From an uncultured Brachyspira sp. (GTDB lineage: Bacteria > Spirochaetota > Brachyspiria > Brachyspirales > Brachyspiraceae), in assembly GCF_910578695.1 (NCBI RefSeq), contig NZ_CAJTQJ010000007.1:1-64000 (forward strand): a stretch of 64,000 nt of DNA, in the 5' to 3' direction. Below the pieces are notes generated by a model. That model saw only the letters and a program-made list of their open reading frames with translations. It was not told the origin of the DNA and ran no database searches. Numbering within the stretch: the stretch's first letter is position 1; the number at the start of each line of letters is the position of its first letter. This document shows, piece after piece, positions 46,429-54,837 of the stretch. The position numbers were made by a program, and so were the translations under genes.

Positions 46429-47758
46429 AATATTAGTAATAGATGATGAAAAAAATATAAGAGACGGCATCAAGAAATCATTAGAATTTGAGGGCTATGA
46501 AGTTGTAACTGCAGATAATGGCGAAAAGGGAATAGAAACCGTTTATAAAGGCGGGATAGATTTAGTTATAACTGATTTAAAAATGCCTGAAAAGACAGGT
46601 GAAGAATTTTTAAAAGATATTTTAGAATTTGACAAACATATACCTGTAATAGTACTTACAGGTCATGGTAATGTAGAAACGGCAGTTGATATGATGAGGC
46701 TTGGAGCTTATGATTTTATGACAAAGCCTTTTAATCTTGATAAAATGCTTCTTATAATAGCAAGAGCATTGGAAAGTAAGAATATAAAAAAAACTAATGA
46801 AACTTTAGAAAAACGGCTTGATTATAATGAAAGTTTTTATGGAATGATAGGGCATAGTCCTAAAATGCTGAAAGTTTATGAGGCAGTAAAACAGGTGGCT
46901 AGAACTAAAGCTACTGTACTTATAGAAGGAGAGAGCGGAACAGGTAAGGAATTAGTTGCTAATGCCATTCATCAAATATCTGACAGAGCAAAACAGCCTT
47001 ATATAACTGTAAACTGTGCTGCACTTTCTGAAGGTGTTTTGGAAAGCGAATTATTCGGACATGAAAAAGGTTCTTTCACAGGTGCTATTGATAAAAAGAT
47101 AGGAAGGTTTGAAGCCGCCAATAAGGGTACTATATTTTTAGATGAGATAGGGGAAATTAATCAAACTGTTCAGGTTAAGCTTTTGAGGGTGCTTGAAGAG
47201 AGAGTTATAGAGAGAGTGGGTTCAAATAGTTCTATTGATGTTGATATAAGAGTAATTGCTGCTACAAATAAGATATTGTCTGAAGAAATAAAAGAGGGTA
47301 AGTTTAGAGAAGATTTATATTATAGGCTTAATGTTATAAAAATAGAAATGCCGCCGCTTAGAGAGAGAAGAGAAGATATACCGCTTTTAATAGATAATTT
47401 TATAAAAGAGTTTTCAAATGTTCATTCTATAAATATAAAATCTGTTGATAAAAAAGTGTATAAAATATTATCATCATTGCAATGGGAAGGAAATGTAAGG
47501 GAATTAAGAAATACTATTGAAACTATGGTTGTTATGTGCAAAGATGGTAAAATAGATGAGGGAAATATACCTGATTGGGCATTAAAAAATAATGATGAAA
47601 ATTTTGTAGTGGAAAATGATGTTACATTAGAAGAGCTTGAAAGAATGTATATCAATTATCTGCTTAGTCATAATAATTTTAATAAAGCACAAGTTGCAAA
47701 GATACTTGGAATTGAAAGAGCTACTCTATATAGAAAATTAAAAGAGGATATAAAATAA
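46421..47758 (+). CDS. sigma54-dependent response regulator (NtrC family)
   Basis: 445 aa. Receiver domain with DDE (Asp9, Asp10) and phospho-acceptor Asp52 in LVITDLKMP; AAA+ domain with Walker A GESGTGKE (about 169-176), ELFGHEKGSFTGA (the sigma54-contacting loop, with GSFTGA in place of the more common GAFTGA), Walker B GTIFLDEIGE; C-terminal Fis-type helix-turn-helix NFNKAQVAKILGIERATLYRKL. Its targets are unknown. It implies that RpoN is present in this organism. A terminator follows 13 nt after the stop codon. Confidence 0.95.
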   Translation: MPKILVIDDEKNIRDGIKKSLEFEGYEVVTADNGEKGIETVYKGGIDLVITDLKMPEKTGEEFLKDILEFDKHIPVIVLTGHGNVETAVDMMRLGAYDFMTKPFNLDKMLLIIARALESKNIKKTNETLEKRLDYNESFYGMIGHSPKMLKVYEAVKQVARTKATVLIEGESGTGKELVANAIHQISDRAKQPYITVNCAALSEGVLESELFGHEKGSFTGAIDKKIGRFEAANKGTIFLDEIGEINQTVQVKLLRVLEERVIERVGSNSSIDVDIRVIAATNKILSEEIKEGKFREDLYYRLNVIKIEMPPLRERREDIPLLIDNFIKEFSNVHSINIKSVDKKVYKILSSLQWEGNVRELRNTIETMVVMCKDGKIDEGNIPDWALKNNDENFVVENDVTLEELERMYINYLLSHNNFNKAQVAKILGIERATLYRKLKEDIK

Positions 47759-47771
47759 AAAATAAGAATAT

Positions 47772-47795
47772 AGGAGCTTAAAAAAGCTCCTTTAA
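47772..47795. terminator. bidirectional rho-independent terminator
   Basis: AGGAGCTT (47772-47779) and AAGCTCCT (47784-47791) form an 8-bp stem with an AAAA loop and a following TT run, between the NtrC-like gene (plus) and the EIIA gene (minus). Confidence 0.75.
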
Positions 47796-47807
47796 AATTG
47801 CAGGCTT

Positions 47808-48272
47808 TTATTTAGAAATAGTCATTATAACATCATTTATAGAAACATCTCTATGTTCAGTTTTATTTAATGATTTCAATTCGGAAAAATTAGGTATTAT
47901 AATAGGCGAAGTAATATCATATTCTTTTTCTATTTCTTCTTTATCAAATTCTATCAGCAAAGCTCCAGCCTTTATTTTATCGCCTTCTTTTACATAACAT
48001 TTAAAATGCTTTCCGCCCAATTTAACAGTATCCATTCCGATATGTATTAATATTTCAACTCCTTTAGATAATAATCCTATAGCATGATTCGTATTAACAG
48101 TTGTAATAACTTCTCCGTCTACAGGAGAATAAACTTTTCCTTCTTCAGGTATTACAGCCATTCCCTCGCCAAGTGCTTTACTGGAAAAAGCCTCGTCTTT
48201 AACATCTGTAACATCTACTAATTTGCCTTTAATAGGGCTTTTTATTTCAATTTTTTTAGAGAATAATCCCAT
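47808..48272 (-). CDS. crr: PTS glucose-type EIIA
   Basis: 154-aa soluble EIIA of the glucose family. IKSPIKGKLVDVTDVKDEAF is the usual N-terminus; the two active-site histidines are in NTNHAIGLL (His63) and EILIHIGMDTVKL (His77, the phosphorylated one by analogy). It takes phosphate from HPr and passes it to EIIB, and in many bacteria also signals carbon status. GAGGAGG precedes the ATG. It is divergent from the EIICB gene, so the two form one regulated locus. Confidence 0.94.
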   Translation of the reverse strand: MGLFSKKIEIKSPIKGKLVDVTDVKDEAFSSKALGEGMAVIPEEGKVYSPVDGEVITTVNTNHAIGLLSKGVEILIHIGMDTVKLGGKHFKCYVKEGDKIKAGALLIEFDKEEIEKEYDITSPIIIPNFSELKSLNKTEHRDVSINDVIMTISK

Positions 48273-48304
48273 ACGAATTCCTCCTCAAATTTATTTATGT
48301 TTAT

Positions 48305-48332
48305 ATTCTATCATAAATGTTTTTAAAGTAAA
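48305..48332 (-). promoter_or_regulatory. candidate promoter of the EIIA gene
   Basis: On the minus strand TTTACT (48327-48332), 16-nt spacer, TAGAAT (48305-48310). Transcription would start near 48298, 26 nt before the ATG. Confidence 0.5.
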
Positions 48333-48390
48333 TAATTCTATAAAAAATATATTGTATTTTAGTATATAAATTATGATGATATTAAAAAAT

Positions 48391-48429
48391 AGCATAATGC
48401 TTGATAAAGCATAAAATAAGTATTATACT
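48391..48429 (+). promoter_or_regulatory. promoter of EIICB gene with overlapping dyad operator candidate
   Basis: TTGATA (48401-48406), 17-nt spacer, TATACT (48424-48429): five of six matches in each element. Two small dyads overlap the -35: AGCATAATGCT (48391-48401) and TGCTT-GATA-AAGCA (48398-48411). A repressor or activator of the PTS locus could bind there. The leader to the ATG at 48469 is about 33 nt and contains GGAGG. Confidence 0.65.
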
Positions 48430-48468
48430 ATTAATTATGAAGAAAAAATTAATTTTTATGGAGGATAT

Positions 48469-49929
48469 ATGTTTAATTATCTGCAAAAAATAGGTAAGTC
48501 ATTAATGGTTCCTGTAGCTGTACTGCCTGCTGCTGCTATTTTATTGGGTATTGGTTATTGGATTGATCCAAACGGCTGGGGTGCTCAAAGCCCCATTTCT
48601 GCTTTCTTTATTAAAGCGGGCGGATCTATTATAGATAATATGCCTATACTTTTTGCTATCGGCGTTGCTTTCGGTATGTCTAATGATAGAAATGGTGCTG
48701 CAGCTTTAGCAGGGCTTGTCGCTTTTCTAGTTGTTACAACTCTTTTATCTCCTGCCTCAGTTGCTATGATTCAAAGCAAAGATATTGCTGATGTAGCTCC
48801 GGGTTTTGCTAAGATTAATAATCAGTTTGTAGGCATACTTTGCGGCGTTATTGCGGGAATATTATATAATAAATTTTGTAATGTAGAGCTTCCTAAATTT
48901 TTAGCATTTTTCAGCGGAAGAAGATTTGTACCTATAGTAACTTCTGTAGTTATGCTGGCTGTGTCTTTTATTTTGATGTTAATATGGCCAGTCGTTTACG
49001 GAGGATTAGTAGCATTTGGCGAAGCTATTATAGGTTTAGGTCCTATAGGAGCTGGAATATACGGATTTTTTAATAGGCTTTTAATTCCTGTAGGACTGCA
49101 TCATGCTCTTAATTCAGTATTCTGGTTTGATGTTGCAGGTATTAATGATATACCTAATTTCTTGGGAGGGCAGGCTTCTATAGATGCAGGAAACGCTGTT
49201 ATAGGACAAACAGGTATGTATCAGGCTGGCTTTTTTCCTATTATGATGTTCGGATTAGTAGGTGCTTGTTTTGCATTCATTAAAAATGCTAAGCCTCAAA
49301 ACAGAGCTAATATAAGATCTATAATGCTTGCGGCTGCTTTTGCTAGTTTTTTTACAGGCGTAACAGAGCCTATAGAATTCTCATTTATGTTTGTTGCACC
49401 AGCTTTATATTTAGTACATGCTGGTTTAACTTGCATATCATTAATCATTGCTGCCAGCTTCAAATGGATGGCTGGTTTCGGATTTTCTGCAGGATTTATA
49501 GATTTGATTTTATCTACTAGAAATCCGTTAGCTTGCAATTGGTATATGCTTATAGTACAGGGTTTAGTATTCTTTATATTATATTATATTATATTTGATT
49601 TTGCTATTAGAAAATTTAATTTAAAAACTCCCGGAAGAGAAGATGATGATTCTGATGAGAGTATAATTTTAACTGTTTCTAATAAATCTTATGCAGATAA
49701 AGCTATTCTTTTGCTTCCTTTATTAGGCGGTGCTGAAAATATAGTTAATGTTGATAATTGTGCTACCAGATTAAGACTTGAAGTTAAAGACAATTCTATA
49801 ATAAAAGATGCTGAAATTAAGAAATCTTTTCCAGGCGTACTTACTCCCGGAAAAACTTCTGTACAGGTAATAGTAGGCACAGATGTTCAATTTTTAGCAG
49901 ATGAGTTTAAAAAATTAGTTAATAAATAA
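48469..49929 (+). CDS. PTS glucose/N-acetylglucosamine-type EIICB
   Basis: 486 aa membrane permease and phosphotransferase. EIIC (about residues 1-385) has the N-terminal LQKIGKSLMVPVAVLPAAAI, about ten membrane segments, GLHHALNSVFWFD and the substrate-loop ITEPIEFSF-like GVTEPIEFSFMFVAP. A linker leads to EIIB (about 405-486), with the phosphocysteine in VDNCATRLRLEV (Cys431). The order C-B without A matches PtsG/NagE-type proteins that use a separate EIIA, here the divergent one. Sugar specificity (glucose or GlcNAc) cannot be fixed. A terminator follows the stop codon, with the triple-EIIB gene beyond. Confidence 0.93.
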   Translation: MFNYLQKIGKSLMVPVAVLPAAAILLGIGYWIDPNGWGAQSPISAFFIKAGGSIIDNMPILFAIGVAFGMSNDRNGAAALAGLVAFLVVTTLLSPASVAMIQSKDIADVAPGFAKINNQFVGILCGVIAGILYNKFCNVELPKFLAFFSGRRFVPIVTSVVMLAVSFILMLIWPVVYGGLVAFGEAIIGLGPIGAGIYGFFNRLLIPVGLHHALNSVFWFDVAGINDIPNFLGGQASIDAGNAVIGQTGMYQAGFFPIMMFGLVGACFAFIKNAKPQNRANIRSIMLAAAFASFFTGVTEPIEFSFMFVAPALYLVHAGLTCISLIIAASFKWMAGFGFSAGFIDLILSTRNPLACNWYMLIVQGLVFFILYYIIFDFAIRKFNLKTPGREDDDSDESIILTVSNKSYADKAILLLPLLGGAENIVNVDNCATRLRLEVKDNSIIKDAEIKKSFPGVLTPGKTSVQVIVGTDVQFLADEFKKLVNK

Positions 49930-49955
49930 TAGAATTGATTTATTAATATTAAATT

Positions 49956-49988
49956 AGACTTGCAGTACTTATTACTGCAGGTCTTTTT
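49956..49988 (+). terminator. rho-independent terminator after EIICB gene
   Basis: AGACTTGCAGTA (49956-49967) pairs with TACTGCAGGTCT (49973-49984), one U-G wobble, followed by TTTTTT. It separates the EIICB gene from the triple-EIIB gene and falls inside an upstream extension of the latter frame, which argues against that extension. Confidence 0.85.
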
Positions 49989-50055
49989 TATTACTAGAAA
50001 TAAAATTAATATTATGTTAGTATTATATGATTATTATAAGTATTTGAGGTTTTTT

Positions 50056-50787
50056 ATGATGAAAGATAATATAAAGTTTATGCTTCCTCTAAACTTATTT
50101 GGAGATAAAGAAAATATATTAAAAGTAAATAATTGTGCTACCAGATTAAGACTTGAAGTTAAAGATATTAATAAAGTTAATACTGAAGAGATAAAAAAGT
50201 ATTATCCTGCTGTACAAAAGATAAATGATAATGAGATTCATATAGTTACAGGTATCAATGCCAATTTGATTGCAAAATCTTTAAAAAGTTTATTGGAAAA
50301 TGAAGGCATAGGCTTAAAAACGGCTTTGCTTCTTCCATTAGTTGGTAATATAGATAATATATCTAATATAAATAATTGTGCTACCAGATTAAGACTTGAA
50401 GTTAAAGATATCAATAAAGTTAATACTGAAGAGATAAAAAAATATTATCCTGCTGTACAAAAGATAAATGATAATGAGATTCATATAATTATAGGCACTG
50501 ATGCTAATTTACTTGCTCAGTCTTTAAAAAAATTATTGGAAAATGAAGGTATAAGTTTAAAAACGATTTCTCTTCTTCCTATGATTGGCGGTATAGAAAA
50601 TATAACTAATATAAATAATTGTGCTACTAGGCTAAGACTTGAAATAAAAGATATTAATAAAGTTAATACTGAAGAGATAAAAAAATATTATCCTGCTGTA
50701 CAAAAGATAAATGATAATGAGATTCATATAATTACAGGTACTAATGCCAATTTGCTTGCTGATGAGCTTAAAAAATTTGTAATTTAA
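50056..50787 (+). CDS. protein of three tandem PTS EIIB domains without EIIC
   Basis: 243 aa built of three EIIB-type domains of 81 residues each. Each has the phosphocysteine motif NNCATRLRLE (Cys27, Cys108, Cys189), the shared KVNTEEIKKYYPAVQKINDN stretch, and a closing IIxGTxANLLAxxLKKxxE segment. The codons of the repeats are exactly 243 nt apart (50131, 50374, 50617) and are nearly identical, and they match the EIIB part of the EIICB gene just upstream at the nucleotide level around the Cys motif. No membrane part is present, so this is a soluble protein. GAGGT precedes ATG 50056. It could relay, store or buffer phosphate from EIIA; that is inference. The frame is open back to 49960 across a terminator, which I reject. 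Confidence 0.9.
   Translation: MMKDNIKFMLPLNLFGDKENILKVNNCATRLRLEVKDINKVNTEEIKKYYPAVQKINDNEIHIVTGINANLIAKSLKSLLENEGIGLKTALLLPLVGNIDNISNINNCATRLRLEVKDINKVNTEEIKKYYPAVQKINDNEIHIIIGTDANLLAQSLKKLLENEGISLKTISLLPMIGGIENITNINNCATRLRLEIKDINKVNTEEIKKYYPAVQKINDNEIHIITGTNANLLADELKKFVI
50101..50787 (+). repeat. 243-bp tandem repeats inside the triple-EIIB gene
   Basis: Three units with an exact 243-nt period, anchored on AATTGTGCTA at 50131, 50374 and (with one change later) 50617. Long runs between units are identical, including synonymous positions, which points to recent amplification or continuing gene conversion. Confidence 0.92.
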
Positions 50788-50855
50788 TTTTAATAAAAAA
50801 ATAAAGAGGGTATAGCCATATTAAGTTTTTGCTATTTATAATAATAACTTTTATA

Positions 50856-51833
50856 TTATTTCATTATAATCTTATCCAATATTTCAAATATTTCTTTTTT
50901 ACTCTCGCATTTCATAAGTTCTATTTTATTTTCCATTTTGTATCCTGTAAGATATTTCATAATAAATTTACGCATAAAATGTATTCCGCTTATTTCTCCG
51001 TATAGTATGCAGCATCCGTTTATATGCTCTTCTATAATATTTTTTAAATTATCATTTTCTGAAATATCATTATTGTATATATCATTATCATCAAATATTG
51101 TATTAAGCTCTCTGAATATATAAGGATTGCCTATAGCAGCCCTTCCAATCATTATTCCATCAACTTTAGAAATATTAAATGCCTTTATAGCCTCTTCTTT
51201 ATTTTTTATATCTCCGTTTCCTATTAAAATATAATCTTTTCCTAGTGCCTCTTTTGTTTTCGCTATAGCCTCCCAATCAGCATTTCCTTTGTATAAATCG
51301 CTTGCATATCTTCCATGCAATGTAAGAAAGCATGCCCCGTTTTCTTTTAATGCTAAGGCTCTTTCTATTTCTCCTCCTTCTCCTCTTTTAAGTCCTAATC
51401 TTATTTTTACGCTTACAGGCAGCGGGGATACACTTTTGACTGAATTTAATATGGAAATCATTTTATCAGTATCTTCTAAAAGCCCAGCCCCTCCATTGTT
51501 TTTTATGACTTTTTTGGTAGGACAGCCCATATTAATATCTATAAAAGAAAAACCGCTTAAATCAGTTATTTCTATAGCTCTTTTATAATCATCTTCATTT
51601 GCTCCGAACAGCTGAAGCGATATAGGATATTCATCTTTTTTATGCTCCATATATCTATAAGTTTTTTTCACTTGTCTTGCTAATGCAGCTGCACTCACAA
51701 GCTCGGTTGTAAGAAGCCCTGCACCGAATCTTCTTGAAAGCCTTCTAAAAACATAATCTGTATAGCCTGCCATAGGAGCTAAAAAGAATCTTGAGGGTAT
51801 ATTTACATTTTCTATTATTATATTTCTATTCAT
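50856..51833 (-). CDS. tRNA-dihydrouridine synthase
   Basis: 325 aa FMN enzyme reducing uridines in tRNA. FFLAPMAGYTDYVFRRL, LQLFGANEDDY, IDINMGCPTKKVIKNNGGAGLL (catalytic Cys in MGCP), VSVKIRLGLKRGE, LHGRYASDLYKGNADW and IGNGDIKNKEEA with MIGRAAIGNPYIF follow the Dus order. It resembles the DusB branch. It is convergent with the triple-EIIB gene and has no obvious operon partner. Confidence 0.95.
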   Translation of the reverse strand: MNRNIIIENVNIPSRFFLAPMAGYTDYVFRRLSRRFGAGLLTTELVSAAALARQVKKTYRYMEHKKDEYPISLQLFGANEDDYKRAIEITDLSGFSFIDINMGCPTKKVIKNNGGAGLLEDTDKMISILNSVKSVSPLPVSVKIRLGLKRGEGGEIERALALKENGACFLTLHGRYASDLYKGNADWEAIAKTKEALGKDYILIGNGDIKNKEEAIKAFNISKVDGIMIGRAAIGNPYIFRELNTIFDDNDIYNNDISENDNLKNIIEEHINGCCILYGEISGIHFMRKFIMKYLTGYKMENKIELMKCESKKEIFEILDKIIMK

Positions 51834-51920
51834 ATTTTTCTTAAATTGATTGATTTAAATTTTATATACTATAAACAATTAATTAAAAAACTTCAAGGGT
51901 ATAAAAAGAATAAATATATG

Positions 51921-51948
51921 TTGACTATAAAATACAATATTATATAAT
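51921..51948 (+). promoter_or_regulatory. sigma70 promoter of the GAF-SpoIIE phosphatase gene
   Basis: TTGACT at 51921-51926, 16-nt spacer, TATAAT at 51943-51948. The GTG start codon is 38 nt downstream. Confidence 0.65.
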
Positions 51949-51986
51949 AGTATAGTGCATTCTAACTGTTAAAATAGAGGTAATTT

Positions 51987-53759
51987 GTGGATATATATGA
52001 TATAGTTGATGATCCTGAAAAACAATTGGAAGTATTTTCAGGAATTATCAAAAGAATGAATTCTAGTAATGATCATGATGAAACTTTAATTACTATTATA
52101 TCTGAAATAAAAACTATAATGTATACAGACTCTATACTTTTATATTTAGTAGATCAGGAACTGCATAATCTTCATTATGAAATATCTATAGGACCTCTTG
52201 GGAGTAAATTTTTCGGACATATTATAGATAAAGAAAAGCCCTTATCTGTAAGAGCATATATGACATCATCTTCTTTATATTCTAATGAGCCTCAGGAAGA
52301 TTCAGCATTTATACCAATGAAAGAAATTCTAGGAGATGAATTAAAAAATATATTATTCGTGCCTTTGAAAGTGAGAAAGAGGAATATAGGTTCTTTATTT
52401 TTAATTAATAAAAAGAATGGTAAATTTATAGAAAAAGATACTATTGTAATGTCATTATTTGCAAATATAGTGTCATTAGCATTGGTTAATAAAATGGTGT
52501 ATGACAGAGCACAGTCAAGGGCTTATGAAGTCGGTGCATTATATCAGATGTCAATATCAATTAATAAATGCGATACTATTGAAGAGATACTTAATGATAA
52601 TATAAGTATAGTTTGCGAGGCATTCGAGGTTCATAGAGTATCTGTAATATTAAAAGAAAATGGAGTTTTCAAATTCAAAGCAGGCATTGGTATTGATGAG
52701 GATGTTATTAAATACGGAGTTGTAACCGTTGATGATAATGTGCTTTCTGAGGTACTTCGCACTAAAAAGCCTATTTATTCATTTGATGTGGATAAAGATA
52801 AAAGATTCAGACCTAATAAAAATCTTAGATATACTAGAAATAGTTTTATGGTTGCACCTATAGTTGGAAAAGATGAGATTATAGGTTTTCTATCAGCTAC
52901 TGAACGCAACATTGATAAGGCTTTTAATTTAAGTAATTTATCGCTTTTGGAAATGCTGGCTCAGCAGATTGGCGAAAATTATATGCATATACTTTTATCT
53001 GAAGAATCAAAAATAAAAGAGTCTTTGGCTGAAGAGATTAATTTTACAGAGCAGCTTCAAAAAAGCGTTTTACCTAAGGAGTTTCCAAGTAACGGATTAT
53101 TTGATATTGCTGCTGTAAGCATTCCTAGTAAAAATGTCGGAGGCGATTTTTATGATTATATTAAAATCAGCGATAGTAAATATGCACTCGTTATAGCTGA
53201 TGTGTCAGGCAAAGGCTTGGGGGCAGGATTCTTTATGACTATGACTCGTTCTATACTTAGAGTTTATTTTTCTGAGATGGAAGACCCTGCTAAAATATTA
53301 GAGGCAGTTAATAAGCATATATATAAAGATTCTAATAATGGTATGTTTGTTACCTGTTTCATTCTAGTTATTGATACAGAAAATAAAACTGTTACATATT
53401 CTAATGCAGGACATTTAACTCAGTATTTGATAAAAAAATATGAGATTAGCACTTTAGATTCTATATATGAAATGCATACTCATGGAAAGCCTTTAGGATT
53501 TATTGAAGATGCTTCATATCAAAATAAAATGCTTACCTATTCTAGTTCTGATACTATTATATTATTTACCGACGGAATAACAGAAACATTCAATCAGTCT
53601 GAAGAAGAATATGGAGAAGAAAGACTTAAAGCTATACTTAAAAATGATTATGATAATGCAAAAGAGTTAGTAGATGATATAGTTAATGAAACAGTTTTAT
53701 TTAGAGGAAAAACTCCTCAATTTGATGATGTTACTCTTTTAGTAGCAAGGTTATTATAA
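51987..53759 (+). CDS. GAF-GAF-PP2C (SpoIIE/RsbU) serine phosphatase
   Basis: 590 aa signalling phosphatase. Two GAF-type sensor domains (about 20-170 and 185-335), a short coiled coil with EEINFTEQLQKSVLPKEFP, the RsbU/SpoIIE hallmark, and the catalytic PP2C domain (about 375-590) with VGGDFYDYIKISDSKYALVI, ADVSGKGLGAGFFMTMTRS, SNAGHLTQY, and FTDGITETFNQSEEEYGEERL; the metal-binding Asp and Gly residues are present. Targets are usually phosphorylated STAS proteins. A STAS protein is encoded at 61841. The start is GTG at 51987 with GAGG 7 nt before it. Confidence 0.93.
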   Translation: MDIYDIVDDPEKQLEVFSGIIKRMNSSNDHDETLITIISEIKTIMYTDSILLYLVDQELHNLHYEISIGPLGSKFFGHIIDKEKPLSVRAYMTSSSLYSNEPQEDSAFIPMKEILGDELKNILFVPLKVRKRNIGSLFLINKKNGKFIEKDTIVMSLFANIVSLALVNKMVYDRAQSRAYEVGALYQMSISINKCDTIEEILNDNISIVCEAFEVHRVSVILKENGVFKFKAGIGIDEDVIKYGVVTVDDNVLSEVLRTKKPIYSFDVDKDKRFRPNKNLRYTRNSFMVAPIVGKDEIIGFLSATERNIDKAFNLSNLSLLEMLAQQIGENYMHILLSEESKIKESLAEEINFTEQLQKSVLPKEFPSNGLFDIAAVSIPSKNVGGDFYDYIKISDSKYALVIADVSGKGLGAGFFMTMTRSILRVYFSEMEDPAKILEAVNKHIYKDSNNGMFVTCFILVIDTENKTVTYSNAGHLTQYLIKKYEISTLDSIYEMHTHGKPLGFIEDASYQNKMLTYSSSDTIILFTDGITETFNQSEEEYGEERLKAILKNDYDNAKELVDDIVNETVLFRGKTPQFDDVTLLVARLL

Positions 53760-53760
53760 T

Positions 53761-53897
53761 GAGCAGCTAATAACTTTAGTTATTAGCTATTCTAAAGCGA
53801 GTTTATCCGATAACAATAATAAAGATAAACGAGCAGCTAATAACTTTAGTTATTAGCTATTCTAAAGCGAGTTTATCGATAACAATAATAAATATAA
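53761..53897. repeat. 70-bp tandem duplication with 10-bp hairpins
   Basis: Two copies, 53761-53830 and 53831 to about 53897, starting GAGCAGCTAATAACTTTAG. They differ by one deleted C and a few changes at the end. Each contains AGCTAATAAC-TTTA-GTTATTAGCT, a perfect 10-bp stem with a four-base loop (53765-53788 and 53835-53858). The array begins one base after the phosphatase stop codon and ends just before the GNAT gene, leaving that gene without a visible Shine-Dalgarno. The hairpins lack the T tract of a normal terminator. Confidence 0.9.
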
Positions 53898-53901
53898 AAT
53901 T

Positions 53902-54651
53902 ATGAGTATACAATTTATAAACCTAACAATAAATAATATTGATAAAGAACATTTATGCTGTGCAATTTCCGATAAAAAGCATAAAGACGGAGTATTTGCA
54001 AAAAAAGAGTGGTTAAAAGAAAGAATTGCAGAGGGACATGTTTTTCGTAAACTTGATGAAAAAGGAAAGATATTTATTGAATATGCACCTTTGGAAAAAG
54101 CATGGGTTCCTATTATCGGAGATAATTATTTATATATTTATTGTCTTTGGGTGGCTGGATCTTTTAAGGGGAAAGGATATGCAAAGCAGCTCATTGAATA
54201 TTGTATAAATGATGCAAAAGATAAAGGAAAGTATGGAGTATGTGTTCTAAGTTCAAAAAAGAAAAAACCGTTTCTCTCTGAAAAGAAATTTTTTATGAAA
54301 TACGGATTTGAAGTTGCAGATACTGCAGGAAATGACTATGAACTTCTAGCTTTATCATTTAACGGAAAAAAGCCTTATTTTTCAGAAAGTGCTAAGAAGA
54401 TGAAAATAAAAAATAAAGAGTTTACTATATATTATACGCTTCAATGTCCTTATATATCTAACTGCATAAAAGAGGTAAAAGAATATTGTAATAAAAATAA
54501 TATACCATTAAATTTAATTGCTGTTGATAGTTTGGAAAAATCTAAAAATATTCCATGCATATTTAATAATTATGCTGTTTTTTATAACGGAGAGTTTGAA
54601 ACTAATCATCTTCTTAATGAATCATTTTTGAAGAAAAAATTTAATCTGTAA
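53902..54651 (+). CDS. GNAT acetyltransferase with YoaP-type C-terminal domain
   Basis: 249 aa. The N-terminal GNAT domain (about 1-155) has the acetyl-CoA binding loop in VAGSFKGKGYAKQLIEYCI, and GKYGVCVLSSKKKKPFLSEKKF with FFMKYGFEVAD. From about 165 a thioredoxin-like YoaP domain follows with YYTLQCPYISNCIKEVKEYC and IPCIFNNYAVFYNG. The combination is known for YoaP-family proteins, whose substrates are poorly described. The ATG has no Shine-Dalgarno and lies directly after the hairpin repeats. Confidence 0.85.
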   Translation: MSIQFINLTINNIDKEHLCCAISDKKHKDGVFAKKEWLKERIAEGHVFRKLDEKGKIFIEYAPLEKAWVPIIGDNYLYIYCLWVAGSFKGKGYAKQLIEYCINDAKDKGKYGVCVLSSKKKKPFLSEKKFFMKYGFEVADTAGNDYELLALSFNGKKPYFSESAKKMKIKNKEFTIYYTLQCPYISNCIKEVKEYCNKNNIPLNLIAVDSLEKSKNIPCIFNNYAVFYNGEFETNHLLNESFLKKKFNL

Positions 54652-54753
54652 AAAAGAATTAGAATCAATTTTAGTATATAAAGAGAACATTTATTTAAAT
54701 TATAGATTGACCCGCTTACAATCAAAGCTTTTATGATAAAATGAAACAGTGTC

Positions 54754-54808
54754 TTTAAATATTTTATATAGTAAAAATATTTAAATAAATACATTTATAT
54801 GTTATACT
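54754..54808 (+). promoter_or_regulatory. inverted repeat overlapping a candidate promoter of the 489-aa lipoprotein
   Basis: TTTAAATATTTT (54754-54765) is the exact reverse complement of AAAATATTTAAA (54774-54785). Its right arm overlaps a weak -35 (TTTAAA, 54780-54785) that is 17 nt from TATACT (54803-54808). Because the arms are only A and T, chance is possible. Confidence 0.35.
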
Positions 54809-54837
54809 TGTTTTAATAATATATTTAAGGAAAAACT

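Noticed and set aside
49960..50055. Upstream extension of the triple-EIIB frame
   Set aside because: It runs through a rho-independent terminator and has no ribosome-binding site; GAGGT marks ATG 50056.
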